Shown: positions 17,865 through 26,061 of the stretch, in pieces
Numbering within the stretch: the first letter of the stretch is position 1
How the letters are laid out: each line of letters begins with the position of its first letter
Origin: CBDFHC01 sp965247585
GTDB lineage: Bacteria; Chloroflexota; Dehalococcoidia; Lucifugimonadales; GCA-2712585
Length of the DNA stretch: 64,000 nucleotides
Assembly (NCBI GenBank): GCA_965247585.1
Contig: CBDFHC010000005.1
Coordinates: 620,001 to 684,000, forward strand
Direction: 5' to 3'
Program-made: the position numbers and the translations under genes
Notes under the pieces: generated by a model
The model's input: only the letters and a program-made list of their open reading frames with translations
What the model was told of the DNA's origin: nothing
Database searches by the model: none

Positions 17865-18329
17865 ATGCAAGACACTTCCTACGACGAGCTGGATGACATC
17901 TACCAGGAGGTCATCCTGGACCACTACCGCAGCCCCCGAAACAAGGCGGAGCTGGCGGACCCGGACCTCTCCTCCAGGGGCTTCAACCCCTTCTGCGGCG
18001 ACGAGGTCATCCTGGGCATCCAACTGAGCGACGACGAAAAGGTCCAGGGGGTAGGATTCACCGGCCAGGGCTGCTCAATCAGCCAGGCAGCAGCCTCCAT
18101 CCTCACCGAGCTGGTTAAGGGCAAGAGCCTGGAGGAGGCGGAGGCGCTTTCCCAGCAGTTCAGGCAGCTCATGCAGGGCAAAGAGTTCAGCGAAGACGAG
18201 CTGGAACAGATGGGCGACCTGGAAGCGCTTCAAGGCGTTCGGAAGTTCCCCATACGCATCAAGTGCGCCCTCCTGGCCTGGGCCACCCTGGACGACGGCA
18301 TCGAAGAGTACCGCGCCAAGTCCGCCTAA
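17865..18329 (+). CDS. sufU: SufU, zinc-dependent sulfurtransferase
   Basis: A 154-residue IscU-fold protein of the SufU type, which accepts sulfur from SufS. The three Cys are in NPFCGDEV (about residue 43), GQGCSISQAA (about residue 68) and RIKCALLAW (about residue 131), with the Asp between the first two also kept. The insertion between the second and third Cys (EEAEALSQQFRQLMQGKEFSE) is characteristic of SufU. It ends the suf operon. Confidence 0.95.
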   Translation: MQDTSYDELDDIYQEVILDHYRSPRNKAELADPDLSSRGFNPFCGDEVILGIQLSDDEKVQGVGFTGQGCSISQAAASILTELVKGKSLEEAEALSQQFRQLMQGKEFSEDELEQMGDLEALQGVRKFPIRIKCALLAWATLDDGIEEYRAKSA

Positions 18330-18683
18330 CCCCGCCCCCCCTCCTTCTTCCCTCGCCCTTCCGGCGTTGCTCCTCGGCGAACCGAGCCTACTCAAATGTA
18401 ATGTCATTCCGAGTCCGTGCGAGAGGATCCAGGAATCTGGGTGGGGAGAGAGCGCCACCAACTGTCGCGTCCACTTCTACCGCCAACCGCATAGTAAGGT
18501 GCAGGGAACCCAGGTACGCTGCCGGGAGTCTGAGAGTGTCCCTCGGACAAACTTTTAAAAACCTTCCTGGGCGGGTGGGTGGGCACCACCAACATCGGAT
18601 TTGTAGCCCGTAATGAGGGTAACGGGAACCTGGTTTCCCGATGCTTTACAATACCCCCACCACACCTCCAGGGAGAAGACCCT
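18330..18683. repeat. Intergenic spacer with dispersed repeats, copy 2
   Basis: Two repeat types sit side by side. At 18400-18462 is the TGTCATTCCGAGTCCG...GGAATCTGGGTG type shared with 12414-12470. At 18500-18604 is the hairpin type, with GTGCAGGGAACC, the core CTGAGAG-TGT-CCCTCGG (18530-18546, one mismatch), then GGGCGGGTGGGTGGGCACC and a GATTTGTAG tail. No gene was seen. The last 20 bp hold the ribosome site for the next gene. Confidence 0.7.
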
Positions 18684-19013
18684 ATGACCACCTACGTGCA
18701 ACTCCTGAGCCTGACGTCTGAGGGCCGGGAGCGAATGCTGAAAGACCCGGAGATGGTGCTGCGGGTCCAGCATGAGGTCAAAGTCCCCGGCGTCCAGGTG
18801 CTGGGATTGTACGGCGTCCTCGGCCAGTGCGACTTCGTCAACCTTGTGGAGGCCCCGGACGACGCCACCGTGGCCCGCTTCTCCTTGGAGCTGGGTGTCC
18901 GGGCCGGCGTCACCATCGTTACCATGCCCGCCATACCCATCGGCCGATTCGAGGAGGCCACCGCCACGCCGCTATTGGAGAACGAGACCTCCCTGGAGCT
19001 GCCCCAGGTCTAG
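18684..19013 (+). CDS. GYD domain protein
   Basis: A 109-residue protein beginning MTTYVQLLSLTSEGRE, matching the small GYD-domain family (a dimeric alpha-beta barrel-like fold of unknown role). The segment VLGLYGVLGQCDFVNLVEAPDD contains the family's glycine-tyrosine-glycine-type centre and FVNLVEAPDD strand. The ATG at 18684 has CAGGGAGAAG upstream and is preferred over a start about 100 bp earlier that would lie in the repeat. It is convergent with the next gene. Confidence 0.8.
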   Translation: MTTYVQLLSLTSEGRERMLKDPEMVLRVQHEVKVPGVQVLGLYGVLGQCDFVNLVEAPDDATVARFSLELGVRAGVTIVTMPAIPIGRFEEATATPLLENETSLELPQV

Positions 19014-19025
19014 CTCCGGGCGGCG

Positions 19026-20702
19026 TCAGTCTTCCGACAGCCACGTCTTGGCCCAGTAAAAGTATTCTGACGCCGCGCTGTTCGGCGCGAATCCACGCAC
19101 GTTTTCCTGCAATAGCCACACCGTGGTCTGGTTCACCGGGCTGAACGCGTACCCCTCCTCTATTAGCAATTCCTGAATAGACCGGATCAACTCTCCCCGG
19201 AACGGATCGTCGAATAAGAGCTCCGCCTGCGCCTCTATCAGATCGTCCAGCGCCGCGTTGCCGTGGTCCAGCACGTTCCACTGCCCCGCGCTGTGGTACG
19301 CCGAAAAAAGGTAGCTGCTGGGCCCCGAGGTGGGGGGCGCCGGCCCCACGAATAGCTGATGCTCCCGCTCCTGCCACACCCGCTCCGAATATTCCACCGG
19401 GGACAGCACCTCCATTCGGGGGCGAAATCCTGCCTCCTGAAGGTCTTCCTCCATCCGCCGCCCCAGCTCCCGGTACAGAGGCCCAAAGTCCGCCACCAGC
19501 AGCCCCACCTCCGGCGCCTCGCCACCTAGCAGCGCCTTCGCCTCCGCCGGATCGTTGAACAGCGCCGCCGACCAGCCCTGGTCCACCAGTCCAACCGCAT
19601 CCAGCACCGGCACCCCGGCGCCCAGGAACCCCATGCCGCTCCACACCCCGTCCCGGTAACCCACCGGGTCCAGCGCCTTGAACAGCGCCCGGCGAGTGTT
19701 GGCATCGTCGAACGGCGGCCGGCCCGCGTTCACCGCCATGACAGGCCCGCGTCCCGCCTGGCGCGAGAAGAAGGTGGGAAATCCCTCCAGGCTGGGTTGA
19801 TACTCCGCCCGGGTTCCCGGCGGGATGTCGTACACGTCCAGCGAGCCCGTCAGGAAGGCCGCCACCTGGGTCTCCGGCGCCCGTATCAGCAAAAAGTCCA
19901 GCCGCTCCAGGAAAGGCAGCCCCTTCTCGAAATAGTCCGGGTTCGCCTCTAATGACGACCCTACGTCCCGCTCCGTCTTTAGCCACCGCCAGGGGCCGCT
20001 GCCCACCACCGGTCCGCTCTCCAGCCCTCCCACGCCCTCCACCACCTCCCTGGCCACTATCTTCGAGTGGCCGTCCGCCAGCGCGAGGAGGAAGTCCGAA
20101 TCGTGGCGGTGGAGGTCCACCCGCAGGGTGACGTCGTCCTCCGCCTGGACCCCGGCCATGGACCTGAGCAGCGAGGCGTTGGGCCAGCCCTCGGTGGCCT
20201 GTCGCTCGTAGCTGAACGCCACGTCTTCCGCCACCAGCTTCCTACCGTTCACCGGATGGATATCCTGCCACCGGACATCGTCCCGCAGGTGGAACCTGTA
20301 GGTCAGCGGGTCCGGGATCTCCCAGCTCAGGCACAGCTCACACTCCAGCGCCAGACTGGGCTGAATGATGTCCGGGCCGGTCTTCAGCCTCAGCAGCCTG
20401 CTGTAGGCTAGGCCCGGACCTCGGGCCGCCAGCGTCTCGGACACCTCCTGGTGTACGTCCCGCGACCCTATGTCCGCCGTCACTAGCGCCGTCAACCGGC
20501 CCCCCGGTTCTCCCGCCCGTGGTGTGCGCGGCACCGAGGTGGGCCGTGCCGTCGCCGTCCCCTCCGTCCCACCAGTGGGCGAAGCGCCGTTTTGCCCTGG
20601 TGTGGATTCCGAATCGCAGGCGGCCAGCAGCCACAAGCAGGCCGCCACCGCGGCCAGGAGCGTTGCTACCGTTAGCCTGGATGTCTTGAGCAAGTCCGTC
20701 AC
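19026..20702 (-). CDS. ABC transporter substrate-binding lipoprotein, peptide/nickel type
   Basis: A protein of about 558 residues of the extracellular solute-binding family 5 (DppA/OppA-like). It has a lipoprotein signal with lipobox LLAAC, a family segment YRFHLRDDVRWQDIHPVNG followed by VAEDVAFSYER, and a C-terminal half with typical acyclic domain III sequence. The GTG at 20702 places two basic residues before the hydrophobic stretch; a GTG at 20741 would add 13 residues. No permease or ATPase genes are adjacent, so it is an orphan component here and its ligand is unknown. Confidence 0.85.
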   Translation of the reverse strand: MTDLLKTSRLTVATLLAAVAACLWLLAACDSESTPGQNGASPTGGTEGTATARPTSVPRTPRAGEPGGRLTALVTADIGSRDVHQEVSETLAARGPGLAYSRLLRLKTGPDIIQPSLALECELCLSWEIPDPLTYRFHLRDDVRWQDIHPVNGRKLVAEDVAFSYERQATEGWPNASLLRSMAGVQAEDDVTLRVDLHRHDSDFLLALADGHSKIVAREVVEGVGGLESGPVVGSGPWRWLKTERDVGSSLEANPDYFEKGLPFLERLDFLLIRAPETQVAAFLTGSLDVYDIPPGTRAEYQPSLEGFPTFFSRQAGRGPVMAVNAGRPPFDDANTRRALFKALDPVGYRDGVWSGMGFLGAGVPVLDAVGLVDQGWSAALFNDPAEAKALLGGEAPEVGLLVADFGPLYRELGRRMEEDLQEAGFRPRMEVLSPVEYSERVWQEREHQLFVGPAPPTSGPSSYLFSAYHSAGQWNVLDHGNAALDDLIEAQAELLFDDPFRGELIRSIQELLIEEGYAFSPVNQTTVWLLQENVRGFAPNSAASEYFYWAKTWLSED

Positions 20703-20811
20703 TGGGCCAGGGCGCGGACATCCGGGCCTCGCCACAGCCACCGCGGGGTAAAAGGTGCTAAATTAGACTGGACGTCCGTTCTCTCTGCTCCTGCCCGGAT
20801 AGGGCCGCTAG

Positions 20812-20817
20812 TATAAT
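20812..20817 (+). promoter_or_regulatory. Possible -10 box for tatD
   Basis: TATAAT at 20812-20817, 32 bp before the tatD start. No good -35 match is seen 16-19 bp upstream, so only the -10 element is proposed. Confidence 0.4.
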
Positions 20818-20849
20818 TTACCGGCTTTGAGCTTGCTTAGGGAGCTGAA

Positions 20850-21641
20850 ATGCTACAACTGACCGATTCGCATACCCATCTGGACCATTTCCCTCCCTCG
20901 GAGATTGCCGAAGTGCTGGAACGGGCCGCCGCCGCGGGCGTGGGGCTTATCGTCTGCGCCGGCACCACCTTGGACTCCTCCGCTCAGTGCGCGGACCTGG
21001 CCCAACGCCACCCCGTCCTCTACGCCGGGGTGGGCCTCCACCCCATGGACCTGCAAGGCCCCCTGGACGACGACACTTACGCCTCCCTGGAACGCCTGGC
21101 CTCGGAGAACCCCAAGGTGGTCTGCGTCAGCGAGGTGGGGCTCGACTTCCAGCCAACCTCCCCGGCCCAGGAGGTGCAGGACCAGGCATTCCGCCGTCAG
21201 ATCGGCCTCGCCCGGGAGATGGGCAAGCCCATAATATTCCACTCCAGGGAGTCGCACCCGGAGGTGCTGCGGACCCTGCGCGAAGAGGGCGCCGCCGAGG
21301 TGGGCGGTGTGATGCACTATTTCCAAGGGGACCGGGCCACTGCCGATGAGGCCATGGACCTGGGCTTCTTCATCTCACTGGCCAAACCGCTCCTGCGCCT
21401 GCCGGAGCTACAAGAGGTCGCGGCGGAGCTGCCCCTGGAGTGGATAGTCCTGGAGACCGACGCCGCTCCCCAGCCCTGGAAGAAGTACCGCCGAAACTGG
21501 ACCGAGCCTTCCCACGTCCTCCAGGTGGCTGAGAAGCTGGCAGAGCTAAAAGACATGCCCCTGGACCAGGTCGTGCAGCGGACCACCGATAATCTACTGG
21601 GCCTGCTGAAGCTCCAGCGGGACAACCTGGTTCCCGCCTAG
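20850..21641 (+). CDS. tatD: TatD family metal-dependent hydrolase
   Basis: A 263-residue TIM-barrel hydrolase of the TatD DNase family. Metal ligands are visible: DSHTHLDHF at the start, the Glu in SEVGLDF near residue 93, the His in IIFHSRESH near residue 129, the His in MHYFQGD, and the Asp in LETDAAPQ near residue 206. Family members act as nucleases or D-aminoacyl-tRNA-type hydrolases in DNA and RNA quality control. It converges on the next gene with a 4-bp overlap. Confidence 0.92.
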   Translation: MLQLTDSHTHLDHFPPSEIAEVLERAAAAGVGLIVCAGTTLDSSAQCADLAQRHPVLYAGVGLHPMDLQGPLDDDTYASLERLASENPKVVCVSEVGLDFQPTSPAQEVQDQAFRRQIGLAREMGKPIIFHSRESHPEVLRTLREEGAAEVGGVMHYFQGDRATADEAMDLGFFISLAKPLLRLPELQEVAAELPLEWIVLETDAAPQPWKKYRRNWTEPSHVLQVAEKLAELKDMPLDQVVQRTTDNLLGLLKLQRDNLVPA

Positions 21642-22954
21642 CTCTCGTCGCCCCAGCCATCTCGAACACCGGTCCCGTCCGGGTCCCAGCCACCTGCGCC
21701 GGCGGCGCCGCTACGGACCATCCTCCGGTACACAGACCGCACCATCACCACGGCGGCCACTAGCAGAACAATGCCGCCCAGCACCATCCCCTCGAACTGG
21801 AGGAACAGGCTGTCATTGTCGTTTCTACCGTCGGACCCCTGGCTCGCCGGCGCCCCCCTCCACCGCTCCTCCAGGCCCGCCCGGTCGAACCCGTACACGT
21901 CCAGCATCGCCGCATCCAGCCGCCGCCCGCTGTTGAGCCGGTCTAGAAACCGTCGAAAGGCCTCGTCGCCGTACCCCTCCAGCATGAAGCCCACTACGCT
22001 CTCCGACTTTCGATAGAAGAAGCCTATGGCCGCGGGAGTGCCGCCTACGGCCCCCATGGAGGTCAGCGGCAGCTCATACCGCCTCCCTGACGCCAGCTCC
22101 CTGGCGGAACGGGGACTGGACCCCGGCTCCATGTAGCTGGCGAACCCTTCGTTCAACCACGCCGGCACGGGCACCAGCGCGCGTGATAGCGCCTGGTCCA
22201 GCAGAAGGTGCGTTGTCTCGTGGGTAATTATGTCCCGGTGCAGCCCCACCGCGGTGAACGCGTTCCACTCCGAGAAGGCGAACCCGTGAAATATCTGCCG
22301 GTCGTCAATGGTGGGGCTCAGGTTGGGAAAGGCCAGGTCTGCCTCGTCTCGGGTGTTGTATATCACCCCGTTCACCGGCGCTTCCAGCGTGACCCCCAGC
22401 AGCTCCTCCACCCTGGCCAGGGAGGTTTGAAGCTGGCTGGTAACCGCCTTTACCCTCCGTTCCGGCTGGTCATGCCACATGAGGGTAAGCTGGCCTATGG
22501 AAGTGGACTGCCATTCGAAACGCGGATCCGAATACGTGAGGCTGCCCGGTTCGGTGCGGCGCTCGTTGCCCGCCGCGTCCAGAATGGTGTAGAAGAACTC
22601 CACCTCCGCGCCCGGCGGGATGTAGGTGGTAGCGGATGGGTCCAACGTGAAGCTGGCGGCCACCCTGGTGGCCGGGTCCAGCGCCAGGTACGTATAGGTC
22701 CAGGGTCCCCCATGGGCGTTTCGGTAGCTCAGCCTTATCTCTACTATCTCCTCCTCCGCCTCCACCTCCAGGTCAAACGTCACGCCCCGGGGCAATTTGA
22801 CGTCGGCTTCCTGCCGCACCACCTCGATGCCCCCGCCGGCGGCGTGAAGCGGCGGAGCGCCGCCCAGTAGGACGGCTAGGGCCAGCAACATCACCGCCGC
22901 CACAGCCACCAACGGCCACAACCCATAGCTTGCGGGCAGTTTCAGCGCAGCCAT
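21638..22954 (-). CDS. Membrane-anchored M1/MA-type zinc metallopeptidase
   Basis: A 438-residue predicted exported peptidase. Residues 11-31 form a hydrophobic signal or anchor. The zinc motif HETTH is at residues 245-249 and the third ligand lies in WLNEGFASY (Glu269), a classic gluzincin arrangement. The N-terminal half (about 45-140) looks like a beta-rich domain. A second hydrophobic segment, FEGMVLGGIVLLVAAVVMV, near residue 390 would anchor the C-terminus. Substrates are unknown. It is one of three consecutive zinc-peptidase-like genes. Confidence 0.85.
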   Translation of the reverse strand: MAALKLPASYGLWPLVAVAAVMLLALAVLLGGAPPLHAAGGGIEVVRQEADVKLPRGVTFDLEVEAEEEIVEIRLSYRNAHGGPWTYTYLALDPATRVAASFTLDPSATTYIPPGAEVEFFYTILDAAGNERRTEPGSLTYSDPRFEWQSTSIGQLTLMWHDQPERRVKAVTSQLQTSLARVEELLGVTLEAPVNGVIYNTRDEADLAFPNLSPTIDDRQIFHGFAFSEWNAFTAVGLHRDIITHETTHLLLDQALSRALVPVPAWLNEGFASYMEPGSSPRSARELASGRRYELPLTSMGAVGGTPAAIGFFYRKSESVVGFMLEGYGDEAFRRFLDRLNSGRRLDAAMLDVYGFDRAGLEERWRGAPASQGSDGRNDNDSLFLQFEGMVLGGIVLLVAAVVMVRSVYRRMVRSGAAGAGGWDPDGTGVRDGWGDES

Positions 22955-23277
22955 ATCACCAACAGGAAATCCAAGGGTGCCTCAAGAATAGCCATTCGTC
23001 CCTCCCCTTCCCGCTCATCCTGAGGCGCTCGAAGAAGAGCGGGGACCACCAACCTCTGGTTTGCAATCCTCTCTAATAGCAGTGCACATCTAACAATACT
23101 ACGGCCCCATTATATCTTCGGCCCTCATCAATCACCTGAACTCACCTACAGACGTTGCAAAGTTCGGTGCTTTGGCCCTAGCCTAAGGGGACTTACCGGC
23201 CGCGGCGTGTTGTCTCTCCGGCACCACCGTGCCCGTCAGTCACCAAAACAACCAACAGAATAATCAGGAGCGCGATT
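22955..23277. other. 323-bp non-coding stretch with repeat remnant
   Basis: At 23012-23073 is a short composite of the two dispersed repeat types: TCATCCTGAGGCGCTCGAAG, then GGGGACCACCAACCTCTGG and a TTGCAATCCTCTC tail, with the hairpin core missing. The rest holds no gene. CAGGAG at 23265-23270 is the ribosome site of the next gene. Confidence 0.6.
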
Positions 23278-23766
23278 ATGCCTGGTAAGCCGGAGCCCTT
23301 GGACATTCCACGGAGCATGCTGGAGCAGGTTTACCTAGAAGCACGCCGCACCTTTCCCGCCGAATGCTGCGGCTGGCTGGCCGGCCCTAGCCAAGCCCGC
23401 GCCGTCTCCCAGGTACGGCGGTGCGTCAACGCCCAGGCCTCCGGCGCCCACCCTACAACACCGGACCGCAGCGCCGAGACCGCCTACGTCTTCACCAGCG
23501 ACGACCTAATGGCCCTGAACCGCGGCCTGGACACGGACACTCCGGCGCGCATTATCTATCACTCCCACCCCAACGGCCGCGCCTACCTCTCCCCCACCGA
23601 CCGCGAGGTTGCCGCCAGTCCGTGGGGCGATGGCCCCGCCTACCCGGTCCAGCAGCTCGTCGTAGGGGTTGGTAGCCAACGGGTAGTGGGCGCTGCATTA
23701 TTCGCCTGGTCGGATGAAGATGGCGGCTTCGTCGAGATCGCCCGGTACGAAGGCGCAGACATCTAG
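23278..23766 (+). CDS. JAB1/MPN-type (JAMM) metalloprotease domain protein
   Basis: A 162-residue JAMM-fold protein. The motif is complete: Glu29 in FPAECCGWLAG, then HSHPNGRAYLSPTD with His95, His97, Ser105 and Asp108. Bacterial single-domain members cleave isopeptide or C-terminal extensions of sulfur carrier or ubiquitin-like proteins, but no such carrier gene is adjacent, so the target is open. ATG start with CAGGAGCG upstream. The next gene begins just after its stop. Confidence 0.9.
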   Translation: MPGKPEPLDIPRSMLEQVYLEARRTFPAECCGWLAGPSQARAVSQVRRCVNAQASGAHPTTPDRSAETAYVFTSDDLMALNRGLDTDTPARIIYHSHPNGRAYLSPTDREVAASPWGDGPAYPVQQLVVGVGSQRVVGAALFAWSDEDGGFVEIARYEGADI

Positions 23767-23812
23767 CCGGATGACGCCGGGCCGGTTTCGCGCCGCCACC
23801 GTATTATTCAAC

Positions 23813-25966
23813 ATGGCGCACCCCATTCGCGTACTACTCCCTTGCCTGGCCGCCGCCGTGCTGCTGCTGGCCGCCGCCTGCGAAAGCTCGGCAAACCTCC
23901 GGCAGTCAAACGGTCCCGGAATCCTCTCCGAAGGCGGCCAGACCTCGGCGGAGGGCGCCTGGGTAGCCGGGCGCACTAACGCCGTGGCCGCCATCTACGG
24001 CCTCTCCAGTGAGGGCCGCCAGGTGGTTAACCAACTGGACGTGCGGCAGATGGCCGGCCGGCCGGGCTACTTCGGCAGCTTCGGGTTCTTCGGATGGACC
24101 GGCATCGGCGAGGCCAAGCCCATCCAGGTCATCCACGAGTTGGGCCACTCTTACTGGGGTGCCTTCCCCATCGAGGGCCTTCCCGATCTAAGCTGGCGCC
24201 CAAATGGTGGCGGCCTCTCCCCTGCCATGCGCCACTATCACCAGGACGTGCTGAGGTTCATGGCCCAGCCACCGGACGACTTCGAGCCCTTGCGCCACAG
24301 GCTCCGCCTCCTGCCCGAACTATCTTCGGCCAACACGGACCCACTCTTCCACACCGTGGAGGCGGACCTCATCTACACCGTGGGCGGAGACCTGGACCTG
24401 CTGCCGCCCATCCTGCGCAAGTATTTCTCCGGCTTCCTCACTCCGGGGCCATTCCACACCTGGGTCGAGGCGCTCTCCTGGTACCAGGCCTTGGACGCCG
24501 AAGACCGGCGGCTGGCCAACAGCTACCTGGGCCTGGAGCACCTGGACCTGCGGCGCTACGACGGCCTGGCCCCGTCCCGGCTGGAGGGCGTCAGCCTGCC
24601 GGTGGCCGGCCTGCTGCGGGAGGAGGAGCGACAGCGGCTTCGCGACTTCGCCCTGCAGTTCGACCTCCTCACGGGACCCACCGAGGACCCTCCCGACTTC
24701 CGCTTCTGGCGCGGCTATCTCGGCGACAAGCTGGCCCTGCACCGCCGTGAGCCGGGGTTCCTGGCAAGCCTGGCTATCCCCAACGCCGCGCGGCTGGCGG
24801 ATACGCTGGACTTTTTCGCTGGCCTCTCCGGCCAGGCGCCGGACGCCAAGGCATCCCTGGTGCTCCGCGATATGGAGTCTCGGCCCCTGGTCGCACCCCT
24901 GCTCCCCGTTCTGGACAACGCCACCCTGCTGGCGCTGACCCGCCAGGGCGGCCGCATCCCCTCCGGCGCCACCGTGGGAGGAATGCGCGAGTTCGTTCTC
25001 CTGCTGAAGGGCCTTTCACCCATCGTTGACCGGGTTCTTGAGGGCGGGCGAAGGGACCCCCAGGACGGCGCGAAGGTGCTGGCTAATTACGCTGGGGAAG
25101 TTAATTTCAAGGAGCAGCGCGAAGCCTTGCGCCTCTTCTTCGGCCTGCTGCGCGACGCCGACCGCGACGCAGCGGCAGATACGGTTGCCGCGCTGGGCGA
25201 CGGTCTGCTGCGCCGCCTGCTGGAACCGGTGCCCGCGGAGCTCCGCTTCACCCTGGAGCCGCCCCGGCTCCTCTCCGCGCTGGGCATCAGCAGTGACGCG
25301 CCCCCGAACAACGTAGCCGAGGGTATCACCTACATGGTGGAGAACACCTCCGGCAACTTCCGCATCGACGAGCCGTTCGATAACGAGCTTTACCGGCTGA
25401 TGGCCGCCCGGCCTCCGAAAGACGCGCTGGACATCATCGCCGCCTCCCGCTTCCCCGTGGAGCGCTTCATCCTGGACCACCCGCAGGACGCCGCCGCCGT
25501 ATTCCGCGCCAACCTGGACACCACCGCGGCCCTCGTCCTCCGCAGCGACTCGGTCACCTTCCCTCCGGCCCGCTTCGTTTACCGGCTGGCCCACGCGGAC
25601 CCAACCCTGGCGGCGGAGCTGCTAACTTTGCTGGACCAACAGGGCCACCGTGCGCTGGTGTTGGATTCCCTCGCCCACCTCGCCTACGACGCCCGCCGCG
25701 CCGCCCAATTCCCCGGCCTCCCCATCTCCCTGGAAGCGGACGGTCAGTTCCTGGCCGCCCTGCTGGAGTTACAGGGCAGCGAATGGCTAAAGCAGGCCCT
25801 CGCTGATTCCGTCGAACGCTACCAAGCCCAGGTCACCGCCGGAGACCTCCCCCCGGACTTCTTCACTGCCTACCGCGAGACGCTGACCGCCGCTGCCGAG
25901 TCGCTAAGCGACGCATCACGCAAGGAAACCCTGCAGCGCTTGATAGGTGACATACCCGCAAGATAG
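23813..25966 (+). CDS. Large lipoprotein with HELGH zinc-peptidase motif, function unknown
   Basis: About 717 residues. The N-terminus is a lipoprotein signal (MAHPIRVLL then LLLAAAC). Near residue 108 it has VIHELGHSYWG, a HExxH zinc site, followed about 70 residues later by FHTVEADLIYTVGGD, which could supply the third ligand. The rest is a long helix-rich region without recognisable domains. An earlier in-frame ATG at 23771, 4 bp after the JAMM gene stop, would lengthen the signal by 14 residues. I do not recognise the family; peptidase activity is inferred only from the motif. Confidence 0.75.
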   Translation: MAHPIRVLLPCLAAAVLLLAAACESSANLRQSNGPGILSEGGQTSAEGAWVAGRTNAVAAIYGLSSEGRQVVNQLDVRQMAGRPGYFGSFGFFGWTGIGEAKPIQVIHELGHSYWGAFPIEGLPDLSWRPNGGGLSPAMRHYHQDVLRFMAQPPDDFEPLRHRLRLLPELSSANTDPLFHTVEADLIYTVGGDLDLLPPILRKYFSGFLTPGPFHTWVEALSWYQALDAEDRRLANSYLGLEHLDLRRYDGLAPSRLEGVSLPVAGLLREEERQRLRDFALQFDLLTGPTEDPPDFRFWRGYLGDKLALHRREPGFLASLAIPNAARLADTLDFFAGLSGQAPDAKASLVLRDMESRPLVAPLLPVLDNATLLALTRQGGRIPSGATVGGMREFVLLLKGLSPIVDRVLEGGRRDPQDGAKVLANYAGEVNFKEQREALRLFFGLLRDADRDAAADTVAALGDGLLRRLLEPVPAELRFTLEPPRLLSALGISSDAPPNNVAEGITYMVENTSGNFRIDEPFDNELYRLMAARPPKDALDIIAASRFPVERFILDHPQDAAAVFRANLDTTAALVLRSDSVTFPPARFVYRLAHADPTLAAELLTLLDQQGHRALVLDSLAHLAYDARRAAQFPGLPISLEADGQFLAALLELQGSEWLKQALADSVERYQAQVTAGDLPPDFFTAYRETLTAAAESLSDASRKETLQRLIGDIPAR

Positions 25967-25989
25967 CCCCTCAAAGCCCGCTTCTACTC

Positions 25990-26061
25990 GCCACCACACA
26001 GGAGGGTGCAGGCAACCCAGATGGTGCTGCCAGGAGTCTGAGGGTGTCCCTCAGCTCCCCC
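25990..26061. repeat. Dispersed hairpin repeat, copy 3
   Basis: GGAGGGTGCAGGCAACCC followed by the perfect core CTGAGGG-TGT-CCCTCAG at 26038-26054. It lies between two convergent genes. The downstream tail seen in other copies is absent because the VWA gene ends here. Confidence 0.75.
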
